Below, piece by piece: positions 1-13,274 of a stretch of DNA of 64,000 bases. Every line of letters begins with the position of its first letter. The first letter of the stretch is position 1. The notes beneath the pieces are model-generated. The model was not told where the DNA came from. It saw only the letters and a list, made by a program, of their open reading frames with translations, and ran no database searches. The DNA comes from Antedon mediterranea. Taxonomy: Eukaryota > Echinodermata > Crinoidea > Comatulida > Antedonidae. The translations under genes were made by a program, and so were the position numbers. The DNA lies in contig NC_092675.1 of assembly GCF_964355755.1 (NCBI RefSeq), positions 23,786,412 to 23,850,411 of the forward strand, written 5' to 3'.

Positions 1-1148
1 TCTCATTTTTTTTTGTCACATGCAAGTGACGCGTACATATTTATGATTGTTGTTAAAACGTGTTAAAAACGCACGGTGTTCTTGATGTAAAATGGAGAAC
101 AAAATAATATAAATAAACATAAAGTGAACATGGAAACACCCCAACTTCTACGATAAAACCGTATATATAAGCACGCCTAAACTAAGTTTCGTAATGTGAT
201 AGCATGTTCTCAAGTACATTCTGACGTTTGCCATTCTGAAAAACTGTGGATAGGCCTACTACGTATGTGCAATAATAATACGTCATACACTATTGAACGT
301 ACAGGTCCAAGTAGTCCTCATCAGTTTCGCTTGACAGATTATTTTTGAAAACGCAGATAATAATAAAAACTACAAAATCAACTTTATTTAGATTAATAGG
401 ACATATACGTATACCTAATTTTCATACATTTACTTAAAATGATGTATGACGTATTCTATAGGTCTACGAATGCATTGGAGTATCCAAAATACGTATCAGA
501 ACGCATATAATAATTAAAATGTTGATAGTTTACTTACTGTGTCTTCTGTCTTGCTAATACAGTGAAATAAACAACTTAAAACTCTTCACTGGACAGTAGG
601 TCACTGGATATAAACGTAGGCGCGGCAGTTTAATTTAAAACGATGATATAGAGGTCGCTGTTTACAATCAATACAAAAAGATAAGACATTATGTTTAGGA
701 TACCATATTTAAGACGGTGTAGAAGGCAGTATAATATATAGCCTATATAATACAATTATACCATGCTGAGAAGTGACAGAAACAAAATAGTGATAATATT
801 TTGTGCAAGCTCATATATGTTTTTGTGAGAAGCATGACACTGTGATTTCCATGATCCTGAGATGGTCCAACAAAACATCGGTTGCATTGCATTAGACGGT
901 ATAAAAGTGGACATAACATGGTGCAGTACTCGTATTGCAATCTCTATTATATCTGGAAAAGTGTAAAGATCTTGGAATTGAACGTAAGTAGGCCTACCAT
1001 AAGGAGGATGTAGAGTAGTTAACGAGAAATCCTATCAATTACACCCAGAATCACCATTCTAAAACATGAATCATTGACAAGAAGAAATGTTGCTCTAATT
1101 AGCACAACGGCTCAAAGGAATCACATATAACCAACAACCGTGGACAGG

Positions 1149-1198
1149 CAGGTGTGCGGTCCCCGGTGCGGTCAAAACAATGGACCGCCGCACACCTG
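1149..1198. repeat. GC-rich imperfect hairpin
   Basis: The left arm CAGGTGTGCGGTCC pairs with the right arm GGACCGCCGCACACCTG, with a three-base bulge and a loop of about 20 bases. It stands out against AT-rich surroundings. It may be the core of a small inverted-repeat element; function is unknown. Confidence 0.5.
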
Positions 1199-1717
1199 TT
1201 TTGTAACTTAAAGCGTAACATTCCTTTTTCTAAAGTCTACAAATGCACTCTCGTTTACAAGTACACACCATATGGTGGATTTTAATTTACAGAGAACCGT
1301 CCTCTTCGATACTTTATTAAAATGAATTACCAAATTCATATTTTAGCAATATGTTTTAAACTGCCGACCCATTGACAGTAGTCCAACATTCATATATTCC
1401 TCTCATCTACTTGACATTCTATATATTCAACATGTATTTACCCTCGACATGTATTTACCCGTGATTATTCCTTTTCGCAATTAAGGTCACATGAATATTA
1501 CAGAGAGTTTAGAAATACTAGGTCTATACAACTTAAATGGTCATAAATAATTCATAATTTTATTCTTGATACAATTACAATTTGTTTGTAGGCCTATATA
1601 CACCTGAACAGTACCTATATCAGGAAAAATGAGCTCTTAGTATATACTACGTATTGTTTATATTATGAAAAATACAACATGAATATACAAACAATATGAA
1701 TATGGTAATTATGTATA

Positions 1718-1754
1718 CTAGAGGGTGAGCTCGCTTCGCTCGCTCCCCCTCTAG
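1718..1754. repeat. Helitron-like terminal hairpin with CTAG ends
   Basis: The arms CTAGAGGG and CCCTCTAG enclose a GC-rich loop containing GCTCGCTTCGCTCGC. The same loop, in reverse complement, forms the core of the terminal hairpin of the Helitron-like insertion at 16242-17528. Because the hairpin reads CTAG on both strands, orientation cannot be fixed. Reading on the minus strand, CTAG is followed by T, as expected at a Helitron 3' end. I could not find the other end of such an element. Confidence 0.4.
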
Positions 1755-4463
1755 GAAGTGTAGACGATGGTTTTCGGAATGATAATGTTCTCCTTATACG
1801 TTTTCTGTCGGTTACCATTATTGAAAATGCTTGACATTCATAAAACTAAACTACTTTGTTTCACATTGTTTTAGATGATTAATAACATTTTAAAGTACAG
1901 TTTTTATTGTTTGGTAGGGCCCTTTGGGGAGGCGGAGGTCATTTAAGGGAGGTGCTTATTCGAGGGATATATGTTAAATTTTGTAGTTTTAATAATATGG
2001 AGCTACACTCAGACTTTCTCAGCTTATATTATGTTTAAGTATGTTTAATTGAAAGTGATTACATAAAAAAAACAGAGAAAACACGGAAATATTTTTCAAA
2101 AACCCATTTCTAAAAAATCGGTTAGAAAATAGTGTTTTTTAATACATTACACTTTTTCAGTAACTTAGGGGTTATTAGTTTACAATACGTCGCGAAACGC
2201 GTTACACTTAGCGACTGACGCGTTTTAGTCGCCGGTGAACTGTCTCCCCTTTGGTAAATTATGTGTCGAAAAATGGGGAATACATTTTATACACACAATT
2301 AATACGATTTGTTTAGGCCTAAGTAATATTTCCGATAAAAATGTCAGTATAATTTACATGTATAACCTCATGATTTGCAATGTACAACAACAGCATAATT
2401 AATCTTATCAGATTGCTTATTAACTTTAAGCTAGGCCTAGGCCTAGCTAAGCCGTCTCTGCTCAGCCTAGCTAGCCTTGAATTTTTGTCTAAGCCTATGG
2501 CATTCATGGGTTTGAAAATGCTTGGTCGTTTCGCCCCATTTATCGTTCCTGGGTTTTCTCGCACATTCACAAGAATTGTGAAACACAAAATCCTATACAG
2601 AACAAGAGTAGTAAAGCGATGACCGATGTGGAAGCTTAGGCCTGACTGAAAAGCAACTTTTCAGGCACCCTATCATGGCCCAATGGGTAGGCCGAAGTTG
2701 GGTGTCAACAGAACAAACTTCACTGCTGTCAGCCTAGCTAGAGGCCAAGCAGCATCGGTACATACCTACACTCTAGTAGGCCTAGCTTTATTGAATATAT
2801 AGCCACGTCTTTCTCAAATCTCGTTAAATTTGACATTTTAGTAATAGTCTCATAATCACATTATTACACTGTGAAACATGATAGGGTCACATTCAGAATG
2901 TTTCAATATACTTTTCGCCCGTCAAAAATAACATCGCGACAAAATAACAGATCGCCAGCTGCAGTAGTGTGATTGTGAAAATTGTCACGTGATCAGACTC
3001 CCTAGCAAAATAAAAAAAACAATTGGACCCGAACGGGGGAAAGTGTCTATTTACGCAAAATTGCGCAATGTATACGCGATAAAAATACCAGAAATAGAAA
3101 GATCTGGAAAAATTACATAAAAAAACTTTTTAAATTTTTTTTTAGTGAAGAAATTCATTTTTTAGGATTATTCAAATATACCCCCCTTTTGCATGTAACA
3201 GAATAGGAAATTACAAGGTATCCCCCCAAAACTCAAAAAGGCGTGATTTTCAAGAAAATCGTACTCATTGAAAACAATTTCAAAAAAATATGAAGTATGA
3301 GGGATGATATTTTTAAATAATAGTTGAAATGTATGAAAAATAGTAATTTTCTGGGTGGAGCTCCACTTTAATAATATGGTAACATTTATAATCAAATGAA
3401 ATCCTCTAATAGATATGAAAAGTGCTAAAAAAGAATAACAAATGCTTGATAAATTGTAGATAACAGTGCGGTGAATTCTACTACAAATAGTACCGTATAA
3501 TTGTGTTGTTATAAATATGTGGATGGACGTTTATTAGATAGTTGGGTTGGGGGGGGGGGGGGTATTATTCAAAGTGATGTTTTATTGGAGAGGCGTTTAT
3601 TCAAATGAATACCATCCTAATAATTATTAATACATTATTTAATTTAATCATCTTTTGAAAATAACTGCCGTGACACAGTGGGCCCAAGAAAGAAGACATT
3701 ACGGTTTGCAACATGGGCAGACATCTCGGTCCTAACGGGACACAAGAAGATAGCCTACAGTTATTCCTGCAAGCTTACTCAATAAAACTCAGCTATCGGG
3801 ATTTCACTCGAAAAATGTCTTATCATCAAATCTCCCTATGTAATTTTATAATACTATTCCCCACAATATATTCTGATTCTTTATGGCGTATATTTAATTT
3901 GATCTTTATTAATTTTCAGTATAATTCCTATTATTTAATTACTGTACCTTCACACACGCGCGGTATTTAAAATAAACAAAAAACTGAAATGGCTATGATT
4001 AATGGCCAACTTAAGCGCCTACTATATCTGATTTTTTTTTTCGTCTTCCAAAGGGACACTGTATTGATTGATGGAAAGTGCCTGTTTCCAGACACCTTTA
4101 GGGTCAAATCTATTATTTTAACTGCTCCCTTGTGTATAAAAGAGAGAAAATATTTGAAACCAGGTTGTTGCAAGGTGAACTTATCTTAAACCCGGAAATT
4201 ACTTTGACCGGGAAGAATTGAAATTGAGATGAAAATCTAATGTTGAAATCATAAATTGTTTAAAAAACTCTTTATAACATCTTCCTAAGATAGAAATATG
4301 GAACAATAGCGTCGCCGTGAACACTAATGTTATCAAATCTACGTTTCGCGGTACATCTCAGATAGATAAGGTAGGTATCCAAGGCGGAGATTTGTACCGA
4401 AGTTTTTGCATTGTGCTCGCCTATGTCAGAATTAACCATAATTTATATATAGATTATATTAGT

Positions 4464-4469
4464 TTTATT
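4464..4469 (-). terminator. Candidate polyadenylation signal of the GMC gene
   Basis: AATAAA on the minus strand lies 53 bases past the stop codon of the GMC oxidoreductase. Its position suits a short 3' UTR, but the hexamer is common by chance in AT-rich DNA. Confidence 0.4.
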
Positions 4470-4521
4470 GTTGATCAGACGTACATAACGAATTTGACAT
4501 ACTAAACTTTTTTGTCTAAAC

Positions 4522-7500
4522 TTAAGTTTCTGATAAAATAATAGTTGCAGCTTTTTGACCAATCATAATGCTTGGTGAGTTTGTATTTCCCGACGTCACT
4601 TCCGGCATAATTGACGCATCAGCAACTCTTAGTCCTTCTACGCCTTTAACTCTGAAATGTAATGCATATCACAATGTTTAGTTTTTTTTAACGAAGCACG
4701 TTGTTCTCATCTCCAAACTAATCATCTGTAGTGCCATTGAAAGGTAGTTAAAACTCTAAAATGATGTATTACTACTATTACCATATGCGACTCTTTCATA
4801 CTATTAAAACTACGTGTAATAATAAATGAGATTTAAAACCTGAGTTTAGGATCAACCACAATAGAAGGGTCATCTGCTGCCCCCATACGACAAGTGCCAG
4901 TAGGATGGTAAATAGTTGTTGCAATGTAGCGTACAAACTGGTTCCGATATTCGTCAGTACATTTGTTTACATGAGTGTCAGTCAAATCAGGAAGATTAAG
5001 TTCAAGTCTAAGATAGCAAAATGATTAGTGAGAATATCTTTGATACATACACATTTCTTGCTGAAATAGTATATACAATAACATCAACAAGAAGTAGTAG
5101 GCCTACTTACTCAAATGGCTTCATTACCTCTGTTGCAACAATATCCTGGCAAATCTTTAGGCCCTATTATTATAAACGGAAAAAATTGTCAAAAATGTAT
5201 TTGGTCAACAAGCCTAACTGATGACCTTAATAGATTATCAAACGTTAAAGTAAGTTCTTGGTTCTGATGATCTTAATAGATTATCAAACGTTACAAGTAA
5301 GTTCTTGGTTTAACTTACCTTGGCCAATACATCTACATCTCTTTGATCTTCGAGATAGTTTGGCTGTATAAATGGTGGCGCCGTGGGGTCAGCACTGGAT
5401 AGTTTGATGAAACCACTACTGTACGGATGAAGCAACACCGGTACTAACATAACTCCTTCAAATGAATTGCGTTCATCTTCTGGAATATCATAGCCCAGGG
5501 AAGATTTGTATCTATAAAAAGTTTAAACCTTTTAAGCATAGCAAACTAAGTTAAAGAAGCTCAGTTGTTATAGAAGCTTTTTGCATTGTGCTTAAAGATG
5601 GGGATGGTGCCATATCTTTCTTCATAACTGAAAAGATTAAACTGGCCTGTGCCAAGTGCGAAGTAACTTGGACTTAAGATAATCTGCATGTCTGGCCTTT
5701 TAAACATAGCAAATTAAGTTAAAGAAGCTCAGTTGTTAAAGAAGCGTTCTGTATTGTGCTTTAAGATGGGGGTGATGCCATACCTTTCTTCATAATTCAA
5801 CAGATTAAATTGGCCTTTGCCAAGTGCGAAGTAACTTGGAATTAAGATAATCTGCATGTCTGGCCATTCGTATTTTTTCTATGAAACAAACGAAAACACC
5901 TGACATAACAATTAACTTGAAAAAATAACGTGTTTTTATATATAGTATATGGCCCCAGTAATACTTTATAACAAGTGTACATATCATTTATATGTCATTT
6001 ACAAAAAACATCTTTAAAAAGGGAAGGTTTTTAAATATGCATTTTATACCTTCGACCTACATTATAAAAAAGTTACACAAACTTACCTCCAGCCCACTAT
6101 TTAAGAACGCAACAGCTTCAAGACCATTCGTTGATAGCATTCCCTGAATAAAGTAATTAGAATTATTTTTCATAGATATGTTTGTAATTTAATTTATTTG
6201 ATTTTATAATAATTAGTCTGAATGGTGTTTACTAACTTTAACCAGAAAATGGAATGACAAATCCATTTAACAATCGGATGAAGAAGAGTTTCAATAAGTT
6301 TAATTTACAATTTGATGATAACGGAAAACCAGGTGTTCTTAAAAAAAAACCAAATTCGTTGCCTGAGTTTATTTTATTCTTTTGTGGGCACGTCCCACTT
6401 TCATGACAATTCTTTTGGAGTTACCATAAGTTTACTTTATCTAATAGGCAAGGTCCATGTGATTCTTTGGATGATCTCAGAATTGACGATTTCACCTGGC
6501 AAACGTTTCCAATACGTAATCACTCAAGTTTATCTCATACAGCTCAGTCTTTGTGGAAAGTTGGTTTGAATTATTATTCTTATGTTTGTCAACTGTCAAC
6601 TTTAGATGTTTTATTTTCAAAGAGGATTTAAATATATTAATACTTATCTATATCTAACTACTTTTATATTGTTTTTACAATGCTACATATATCTGAATAA
6701 ATTTAACAATACCTTCCTTTGAAATAAATATTTCATTTTTGATGAGAATGTTGTGGCATACGCTTCTGTGAGCATTGTCTGTGTTCCTTGAGTACTGGTA
6801 GCCATTAATGGAAGCATCATATGATCCTATAAATTAATAACAATATTTTCACTTTTTCCCGTGAAACGACTTGTCATAAAAAGCTCGAGTAGTAAAATCA
6901 ATATGATCGTAAGACTGAGAAGCAAACCGTGATTTTACTTTGGAAAATTGCATTTTTGCTCATGACTAAAGTATATTACCTCGAGAATATAATATATAAT
7001 TTTCTTGGGGAGAAATGCCTTAGCGAGTGTACTAATATCTGTTTAAATAATAACGTAATAATGTTTATATTATTATTATTTGTACCTGCAAATTCCTACC
7101 GACGGCAGGTAAATTAACTTTACATTCGATGCCGACCTCTTTTAAATCTTCTTCAGGTCCTATTCCCGACAACAGCAAGATCTGCAAAAAAGATTAAAAT
7201 AAACACGTAAAACTGATTTTACATACAGATTGAATGATTAAGTTTATTCATTAAAGTTTGTGAATTATATGTAAAATACAAAAATTAATTTAATTGATAT
7301 TGATTGATTACTTAATCAATACAGATTAAATTCCACACAATTACATCAAACATAGACGCAAAGACGCAACATTTAAAGATTGGTTCTTACTAGGACACAA
7401 CGTAAGGACCTGACATTCGTCGACGCAAAGCCCAGTGATGTAGACGCCTTGTAAGATGTCGTTCCACTTTTTGCGAGTGTTGCGTTGGTTGCAAGAAGCT

Positions 7501-10500
7501 GACTTGATTCAACTTTCGCAATGCAGGGAATGTCTAAGTTGGACATCTGGTGATGTCCAACTTACGACAGTACAGCATAAATGTGGAAACCAAGCATTGA
7601 GATTAGGCTTGAATATGATTACATTTGAAATAATATTATAATAATATTACATGTGGTGATCCAACAGCTCCTGCAGATAGAATAATTTCTTTTCCTACTG
7701 GAATAAACTCTTCTTTACCATCTGCAATTACGTGCACACCTGTTGCCTTTCCATCTACAACTTCAATCTAAAAAAAAGCAAGGCAGCATCCGTAATAATA
7801 AACAGATATTCAACAGCAAAGTGATTCGATTGTTATCAATACCATTTTGACAAATAACAATGTGCAAGAGCTATAAACCTTGGTCACCAAAGTGTTGACC
7901 GATATCGTGAGATTTTTCCTTTTCTTGATGGGATCCAAGAACGCTTTAGCTGAGCTGCATCTTTCTCCATTTCTAATCGTTGCTGGGAATTCACCAAATC
8001 CAAACTATGTAAGAAAAAGTTAGACGCTCGAATGATTGAATCTAACAATTATGTGGGGTTTTATGTATGTTCAAACACGTTTTTTATTCCAATTTAATTT
8101 AATTTATAGTACTAAGCTGGGCCTCTTTTAGACTATTTTGTATACATCATTTTTAAAATGATGACATTGCCTACATTACATTACCATTACCTATTATAAT
8201 GAAACTCAATTATTCTGCAGCTGTCACTAGGTAGATCTTAACTGACTATTGACATTCATCTAGAGTTGAGTCGTATTGTTATAATTATTGGTATTATGAA
8301 CTACTTACAATAGACTTTCTATTTATATCGGGTGTCGTCGGATAACCAAGTTCAATACCTGTCAATGAAGATAATGAGATCTCATATTTATTTTAAAACA
8401 CAAATAGTACCACTGCGTAGTATGTTCGCTGATAATGTGTTGGTAAATAAATTAACAAACGATTTAAATTATAAATGAACATATCGGTAATACAATGGAA
8501 ATAAAATATCATGATTTAATTCTGATGATCTATCATCGTGACAAGTTTACATGATAAAGAGAAACCGTGCAATAAAGTGTCTTTTTTTCATTATAAATCT
8601 CGGACAAATAAGCTAGTGACATGTGCCCTGACCAAATCTAATTGTGATTGGTTAATAATTTTTCTTCAACGTGATGCATTAGATCACATTTCGTGATTAA
8701 GGTAATCACGTTATTTGATTTTAATTAATGACTTGATCATGATGAGTGGAAGCATGGTCAACCTAGGTAACATTCACTGTTGGCTTAATATATAATATAA
8801 TCATTAACAAAGAAAAATGATTTATGCGCAATTAATTCTCTCATTTAATGAACTAGGCTATACTTCACTGTTCCATATGCTGGCATCATATGAAAATGTT
8901 TCACCAAAAAAACAACTCACCAGCTTCAATGAACGCTTTGGCCATCGGTGTCTTATAACTCTGTTCAGTAACAGATAAGCCAGGTTCTCTGGAAAAGAGA
9001 AAATGCAGGTAGTCAGTTTGTTGAACTGTTGAACATTACCAAGTTAAATTCGAAGCAGGTGAGTGAATAAGTACCAGTTATTCAACATTCGGGCCCATGT
9101 TTTCACCTAAATTGTCAATTTTCAACGATAACATTTTTGTTTTTAATCTGTATAATTGTTTTATGTATTTGCTTAATGTTAGGTGACTGTAAATACCTTT
9201 GATTGTTCTCCAATATTTCAAAACAGGGTAATATGTCTTCCCAAGCCCAGTTATCAGCTCCCATTTCAGCCCATCTATTAAAATCCGCTGGGCATCCCCG
9301 GATGTAACACATGTTATTGATGCTACTCGATCCTCCTAACACCTGATATAAAAGAAATGATCTAAATTGTGTTATAATTATGGAGGAAGTAAAAAGAATG
9401 GAGAAGCAATGAATGCAGATCAAAAGGACCATACACACAACACGACGGTCACCAGGTTGCCTTATGCTAAAATAGAAATGCAAAACATAATTAAGATAAG
9501 TGATCTTGGGCAGTGCCCATGACATTTTTACACTATAAGGATTTTTCTTCTTTCAAATCAAATCAAATCAAATCAATTTTATTTCCACAATATTTTAACA
9601 TACATACAGTATAATAAATGCAATGAAGTATTCATGTGGGTGGAGGTGGGGAGTCATATAAGTCAGAAAGACTTATATGAAATATATATATATACATAAA
9701 CTAATAATAAATAATAAAAAACAAAGCTACAATTTCTATTTAAATCATATTATCCGATCTTTAGTTTATTTCTTATAACAATAAGCTCACAATAACATAA
9801 TAGCATATATTATTCTGTACTAATTCCAGTATTCTGTACTGATTACACAAAATTGCTGACTTGGTTTATGTTCTATTGAACATACTATCTCTATTATTAT
9901 GTGGTTCAGAAGAGGTCACAATAAGATTATTATCATGTAAAATATACTTTATGTGACTATAATGTTAGATCAATAATGTTTGCTTTTCTAGTAAAGTTAA
10001 CTTAAAATTACCTTCCCACGAGGCCAGTCACACTTTTGGCCTTTCTTTCCCTTGCAAGCATACTTTTGTGATTCGATCTACCAACAAATAAAATAGATAA
10101 CAATGTAAAGAGCATAGTATGATTAATCCATTGGTACTTTTATATCAAAATGGCGTTGTGAGTCTACGGCACAATGGTTAAACAGTTGTAAATAATGTGT
10201 ATATAACAATATGAATATTCAAATTGCAATATACTAATAGTATACTGTAAATGGACAGTTTATTTACTCAAGAAAAGAACAAATATACATAAATATTCTT
10301 CCAAGAAAATGAACTTTTATTAGAAAGAAATGCCAATCATCAACTGAATTTGTGTAGAGAGCAGCCTACTAGTAACGTTTGACTTTACGGAGACTGAACC
10401 GAAAATGATCATCTTGATTTTGTCTAACTATTTGCTAACTTACGTACTTGTGAGATAGTAGGCATGTGGCTACTGCTTTGCCATGAGAATCATGGTACTG

Positions 10501-10876
10501 TAACTGAGCTTTTATTTTAAACTAACCAAACGTGGGATTCAAAAGAATATATATGCCTATATTCACAATCGAAATATCCCAAAATGAGTTTTCGTCTTTT
10601 GGAAACGACATTAATATGTTCTGTTCTCACCTTAAATTTCCAGTCCACATCTGACTGCTGTAGAGAGGCCACTGCTAGTGGTACGTGTATTTCGGGTTTA
10701 GTGTCTTCTCCTCCAGCTTCTATCAGGAGAACATTGGTGTCTGGATTAGCACTTAATCTGTTGGCTACAACACAACCCGCACTACCTGATCCTACCACTA
10801 TATAGTCGTATTTATCTTCAAGATTGTACTTGCTGATCTTCTGTTTAGGCCTTAACCAATCTAACAGGTTCGCCAT
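4522..10876 (-). CDS. GMC-family flavoprotein oxidoreductase (choline dehydrogenase-like), 15 exons
   Basis: Coding exons: 10876-10631, 10077-10012, 9342-9197, 8988-8921, 8358-8309, 8004-7879, 7767-7651, 7181-7086, 6826-6713, 6143-6087, 5878-5784, 5511-5319, 5163-5111, 5007-4840, 4651-4522. Together they give 574 aa, normal for the family, with GT-AG joins throughout. Visible features are the FAD-binding VVGSGSAG near residue 27, GMC signature 1 (GGSSSIN, about 107), signature 2 (SAGAVGSPH, about 265, continuing LSGIGP in the next exon) and the C-terminal active-site block HPTGTCRMG. The catalytic residues are predicted as H510 and N554 (SGNTNSP). The family oxidises alcohols such as choline using FAD; the substrate here cannot be read from sequence. 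No signal peptide or clear mitochondrial transit peptide is evident. Choline dehydrogenase or an invertebrate sorbose-dehydrogenase-like paralogue are both possible. A decayed duplicate of exon 11 lies in the following intron. Confidence 0.93.
5221..5314. repeat. Short tandem duplication in a GMC-gene intron
   Basis: A unit of about 46 bases, including TAATAGATTATCAAACGTTA and AGTAAGTTCTTGGTT, occurs twice in a row. It abuts the donor of exon 12 (exon ends at 5319), so the repeated AGTAAGTTCTTGG is a near copy of the splice-donor region. Confidence 0.75.
5530..5865 (-). repeat. 168-bp tandem duplication carrying a decayed copy of GMC exon 11
   Basis: Copies at about 5530-5697 and 5698-5865 match with an offset of 168 (checked at three anchors: 5537/5705, 5611/5779, 5691/5859). 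The right copy holds most of real exon 11 (5878-5784). The left copy holds the matching 82 coding bases (5697-5616), still open and about six differences away. Its donor reads AT where the real exon has GT, and the real acceptor at 5878 lies outside the duplicated unit. The left copy is therefore best read as a pseudo-exon, not an alternative exon. Confidence 0.8.
7536..7563. repeat. Perfect 12-bp stem hairpin in a GMC-gene intron
   Basis: AAGTTGGACATC (7536-7547) and GATGTCCAACTT (7552-7563) are perfect inverted copies around a four-base loop. It lies about 90 bases downstream of exon 7, between exons 7 and 8. Confidence 0.7.
9553..9576. repeat. AAATC microsatellite
   Basis: About five tandem copies of AAATC lie in the intron between GMC exons 2 and 3, followed by CAATTTTATTTCCACAA. 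Such tails occur at 3' ends of non-LTR retroelements in reverse orientation; here I see no coding remnant, so that link is only a suggestion. Confidence 0.6.
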
Positions 10877-13274
10877 AGTTATTTATCTAGTGTAAAATGA
10901 AAAATGCGCTCGCAATTTTACAATCCTTTGTGTTTGTTAAAAGGCCGTAATAAAACTTTCTACTAAATAACTTTGAGAGTTTTTTTCTAAAGGTTGCGGA
11001 GACTCGAATAAAACAGTTATATATTATTTACAATTGATATCAAGATAATGACGCACCTAGATAAGTGATAGGGCGCGATAGTCCGCAGTAGATTAGAATT
11101 ATACTATAGTTTATAGGCGGTCATGTAAATACGGGTCTGTTACTTATTATTAGGTTGGATGCTTACTAGTATAGTCACAATCTGGCGTACTAAAATAAAT
11201 GTCGAAGATGTTGTAAACGAGTAGGCCTATATAATGTGGCACACGTGAGTTTAGGTAATGTCTGAAAGTTTTCTGAGTTGGGATATGTGGACGATGACCG
11301 TGCCGTGGGAGTATTACACAAATTAATTAGGAATAGTTAGAAATGTAAACACTATACGACTTACTACATTGCATTGCGTAATTGTATTCACTCTTCTCTG
11401 ATAGGCCTATCGAGATTACGGAAGAAATAAACTCTTGAATTAAAACGTTTTACACAAATGAACCTGATAAAGGGATTCCTTACTTTTAACATGTTATTGA
11501 AGACAATCTCATAGATAAACACACTTACCAAATTCAATCCGGTTATGATTGGTAGTCGACTGATAGGCCTACTCGTCCACAAGTATATGAACGTTTCGAT
11601 TGACATGCACTGTATGTTGACACACCAGTGTACCTATGACCTAATGAATTAATCTAGTGTGCGTGTTGCTATCCACTCTACTCCACCAGTGGTACGCTAG
11701 TACATGGGCTTAGGCAAGCAAAGCGGCAATGGACAACATGTTTGTATGTGATAACTGTCACAGAAAATTCTCCTTAATATTAATATAATAATGTTAAATA
11801 ATATAATGTAATATTGGATATAATACTTAAACATGTTGTGCTAATTTGGTTCTAAAATGCACTCGAATGTCTTTTCCATAGTCATTTTCGACTCAGAAGG
11901 ATGCTTGGTGAATGGTACTGCAAAATCCTAGAATCATTAATACAGGACCAAATAAGTTTAATTAAAATGTTTATTATACGAATGCAGTGCAGTATTCGAA
12001 TTAAATATAACATGCACAAACTAAAACGTATCTGAATATGTTGTTAGTTTCCTTCGTATCGTCGCGCCTGTCTACCTAAATACAATAAAATAATGTAAAC
12101 TATTTAAATGTAGGAATAGTCTAACTTATAAATGATGACATATAGGTCACTGTTTAGCTAAAAATAGAAGAAAATGTTTTTTTTTTTATTGGTGAACACT
12201 GAATGTATGGCCATTGTGATATCTGTCCAAAATGGTTAACAGTGTGTAGTCTCCTGTGAGTTTTTTTACAGGCCTAACGTACCACAGAATATTTAGAAAT
12301 GTAGGCCTAATCACTGTGACTCCCTACATGTTGCGTAATTGTTATTTCATTTCCATTTATTATGTCAATTTAATACAAAAAGACTTAGAAAATGTGTTGC
12401 TCTCAGACCGTACACAAAACAATACAAAACAGTAGAAATAATAGGACCAGAAGTGTTACAACATTCTCTTACAGTCAGTGAGACGCGTAAAAACTAACTA
12501 TCTATTTATCTATCTTGTATGAGAAGGTTTTGATATGATGGATTGGAAACGGTTGCAACATTGTAGAAATTTCAAAAACATAGTTCTGGGATAGGTTGGG
12601 TTTTGCAAAATTGAATGTGTTTTTCTCAGTTAGTTTTATACTCTCTTTTCTTGTATTACAGATTCAAAACATTTTTGTTCTTTGCTGTTTCTGATTTTAC
12701 TTTTAATTGTTGTAGTTTCTAATTTTTATTTATCTGTAAACTAAAATACACCTATTTAGTATAGTCTATTTTTTATTTTCTTTGCTGTTTTGTTTTTTTG
12801 GTTTTTCTTTCTTTCTTTTTGCTTTGGCTGGATGGATTGAAGAAATCAAATAATAATAACTTATCACGTGGAACATAAATAAATAGCCTAGTTCTATATT
12901 TGTTATTCCAATGTGATATTTAATTGAGTTGCTTTTTTACTGTTTTTGATTATTTTATTCTATACAAACATTTTTTTTTTGACTTAATAATAAACTAAAT
13001 ATAACGCACGTTATCATGCATGTTTACGTTAACTGTACTTGTTTCATTGTCTTGCTTTACTTGTTTGTTTGTCCTGTTTTGTTTCAATATGATTACAACT
13101 TCTTAACTTGCTACCCGTCACAAGTTTTTTTGGAGGGAAACCTCCAACTGTTATTACTTTCTGGATGTTTTGCCTCTTAATTATTTATATTTAAATTGTT
13201 ATTTTGTTTACTTTGTAAGATAAGAAATAAATGTTATTATGATGATGACGATTTCACTTTATGCTTCTTGTGCA
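10877..13274. other. Intergenic region between GMC oxidoreductase and VWA7-like gene A
   Basis: This 2.4-kb stretch is the 5' side of the GMC gene and the 3' side of VWA7-like gene A. I see no coding exon. It contains a candidate GMC 5' UTR exon ending at 11529, T-rich tracts near 12770-12820 and 12965-12985, and several TAGGCCTA-type palindromes. Confidence 0.55.
11529..11606 (-). other. Candidate 5' UTR exon of the GMC oxidoreductase
   Basis: On the minus strand a strong donor (TTTG|GTAAGTGT) ends a possible exon at 11529. A T-rich acceptor (TTTTACACTAG) ends at 10887, ten bases before the GMC start codon at 10876. A non-coding leader exon joined to 10886 would explain both. The upstream limit shown is arbitrary and there is no transcript evidence. 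Confidence 0.3.

Larger units (their letters stand above)
1..4521. other. Gene-free flank, no coding exon seen
   Basis: I find no open frame with recognisable protein similarity or a convincing splice-bounded exon here. The stretch lies downstream of the GMC oxidoreductase, which reads leftwards. It holds AT-rich sequence, several TAGGCCTA palindromes (for example near 2434-2450), a GC-rich hairpin at 1149-1198, a Helitron-like hairpin at 1718-1754 and a G run of about 14 bases at 3549-3562. Confidence 0.6.

Noticed and set aside
2380-2622. Short plus-strand frame with a matching minus-strand frame
   Set aside because: It runs through TAGGCCTAGC-type palindromic sequence, which stays open on both strands by composition; no recognisable domain.
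5616-5697. Alternative, mutually exclusive exon of the GMC gene
   Set aside because: The donor GT is mutated to AT and no acceptor was duplicated, so it is more likely a dead exon copy.
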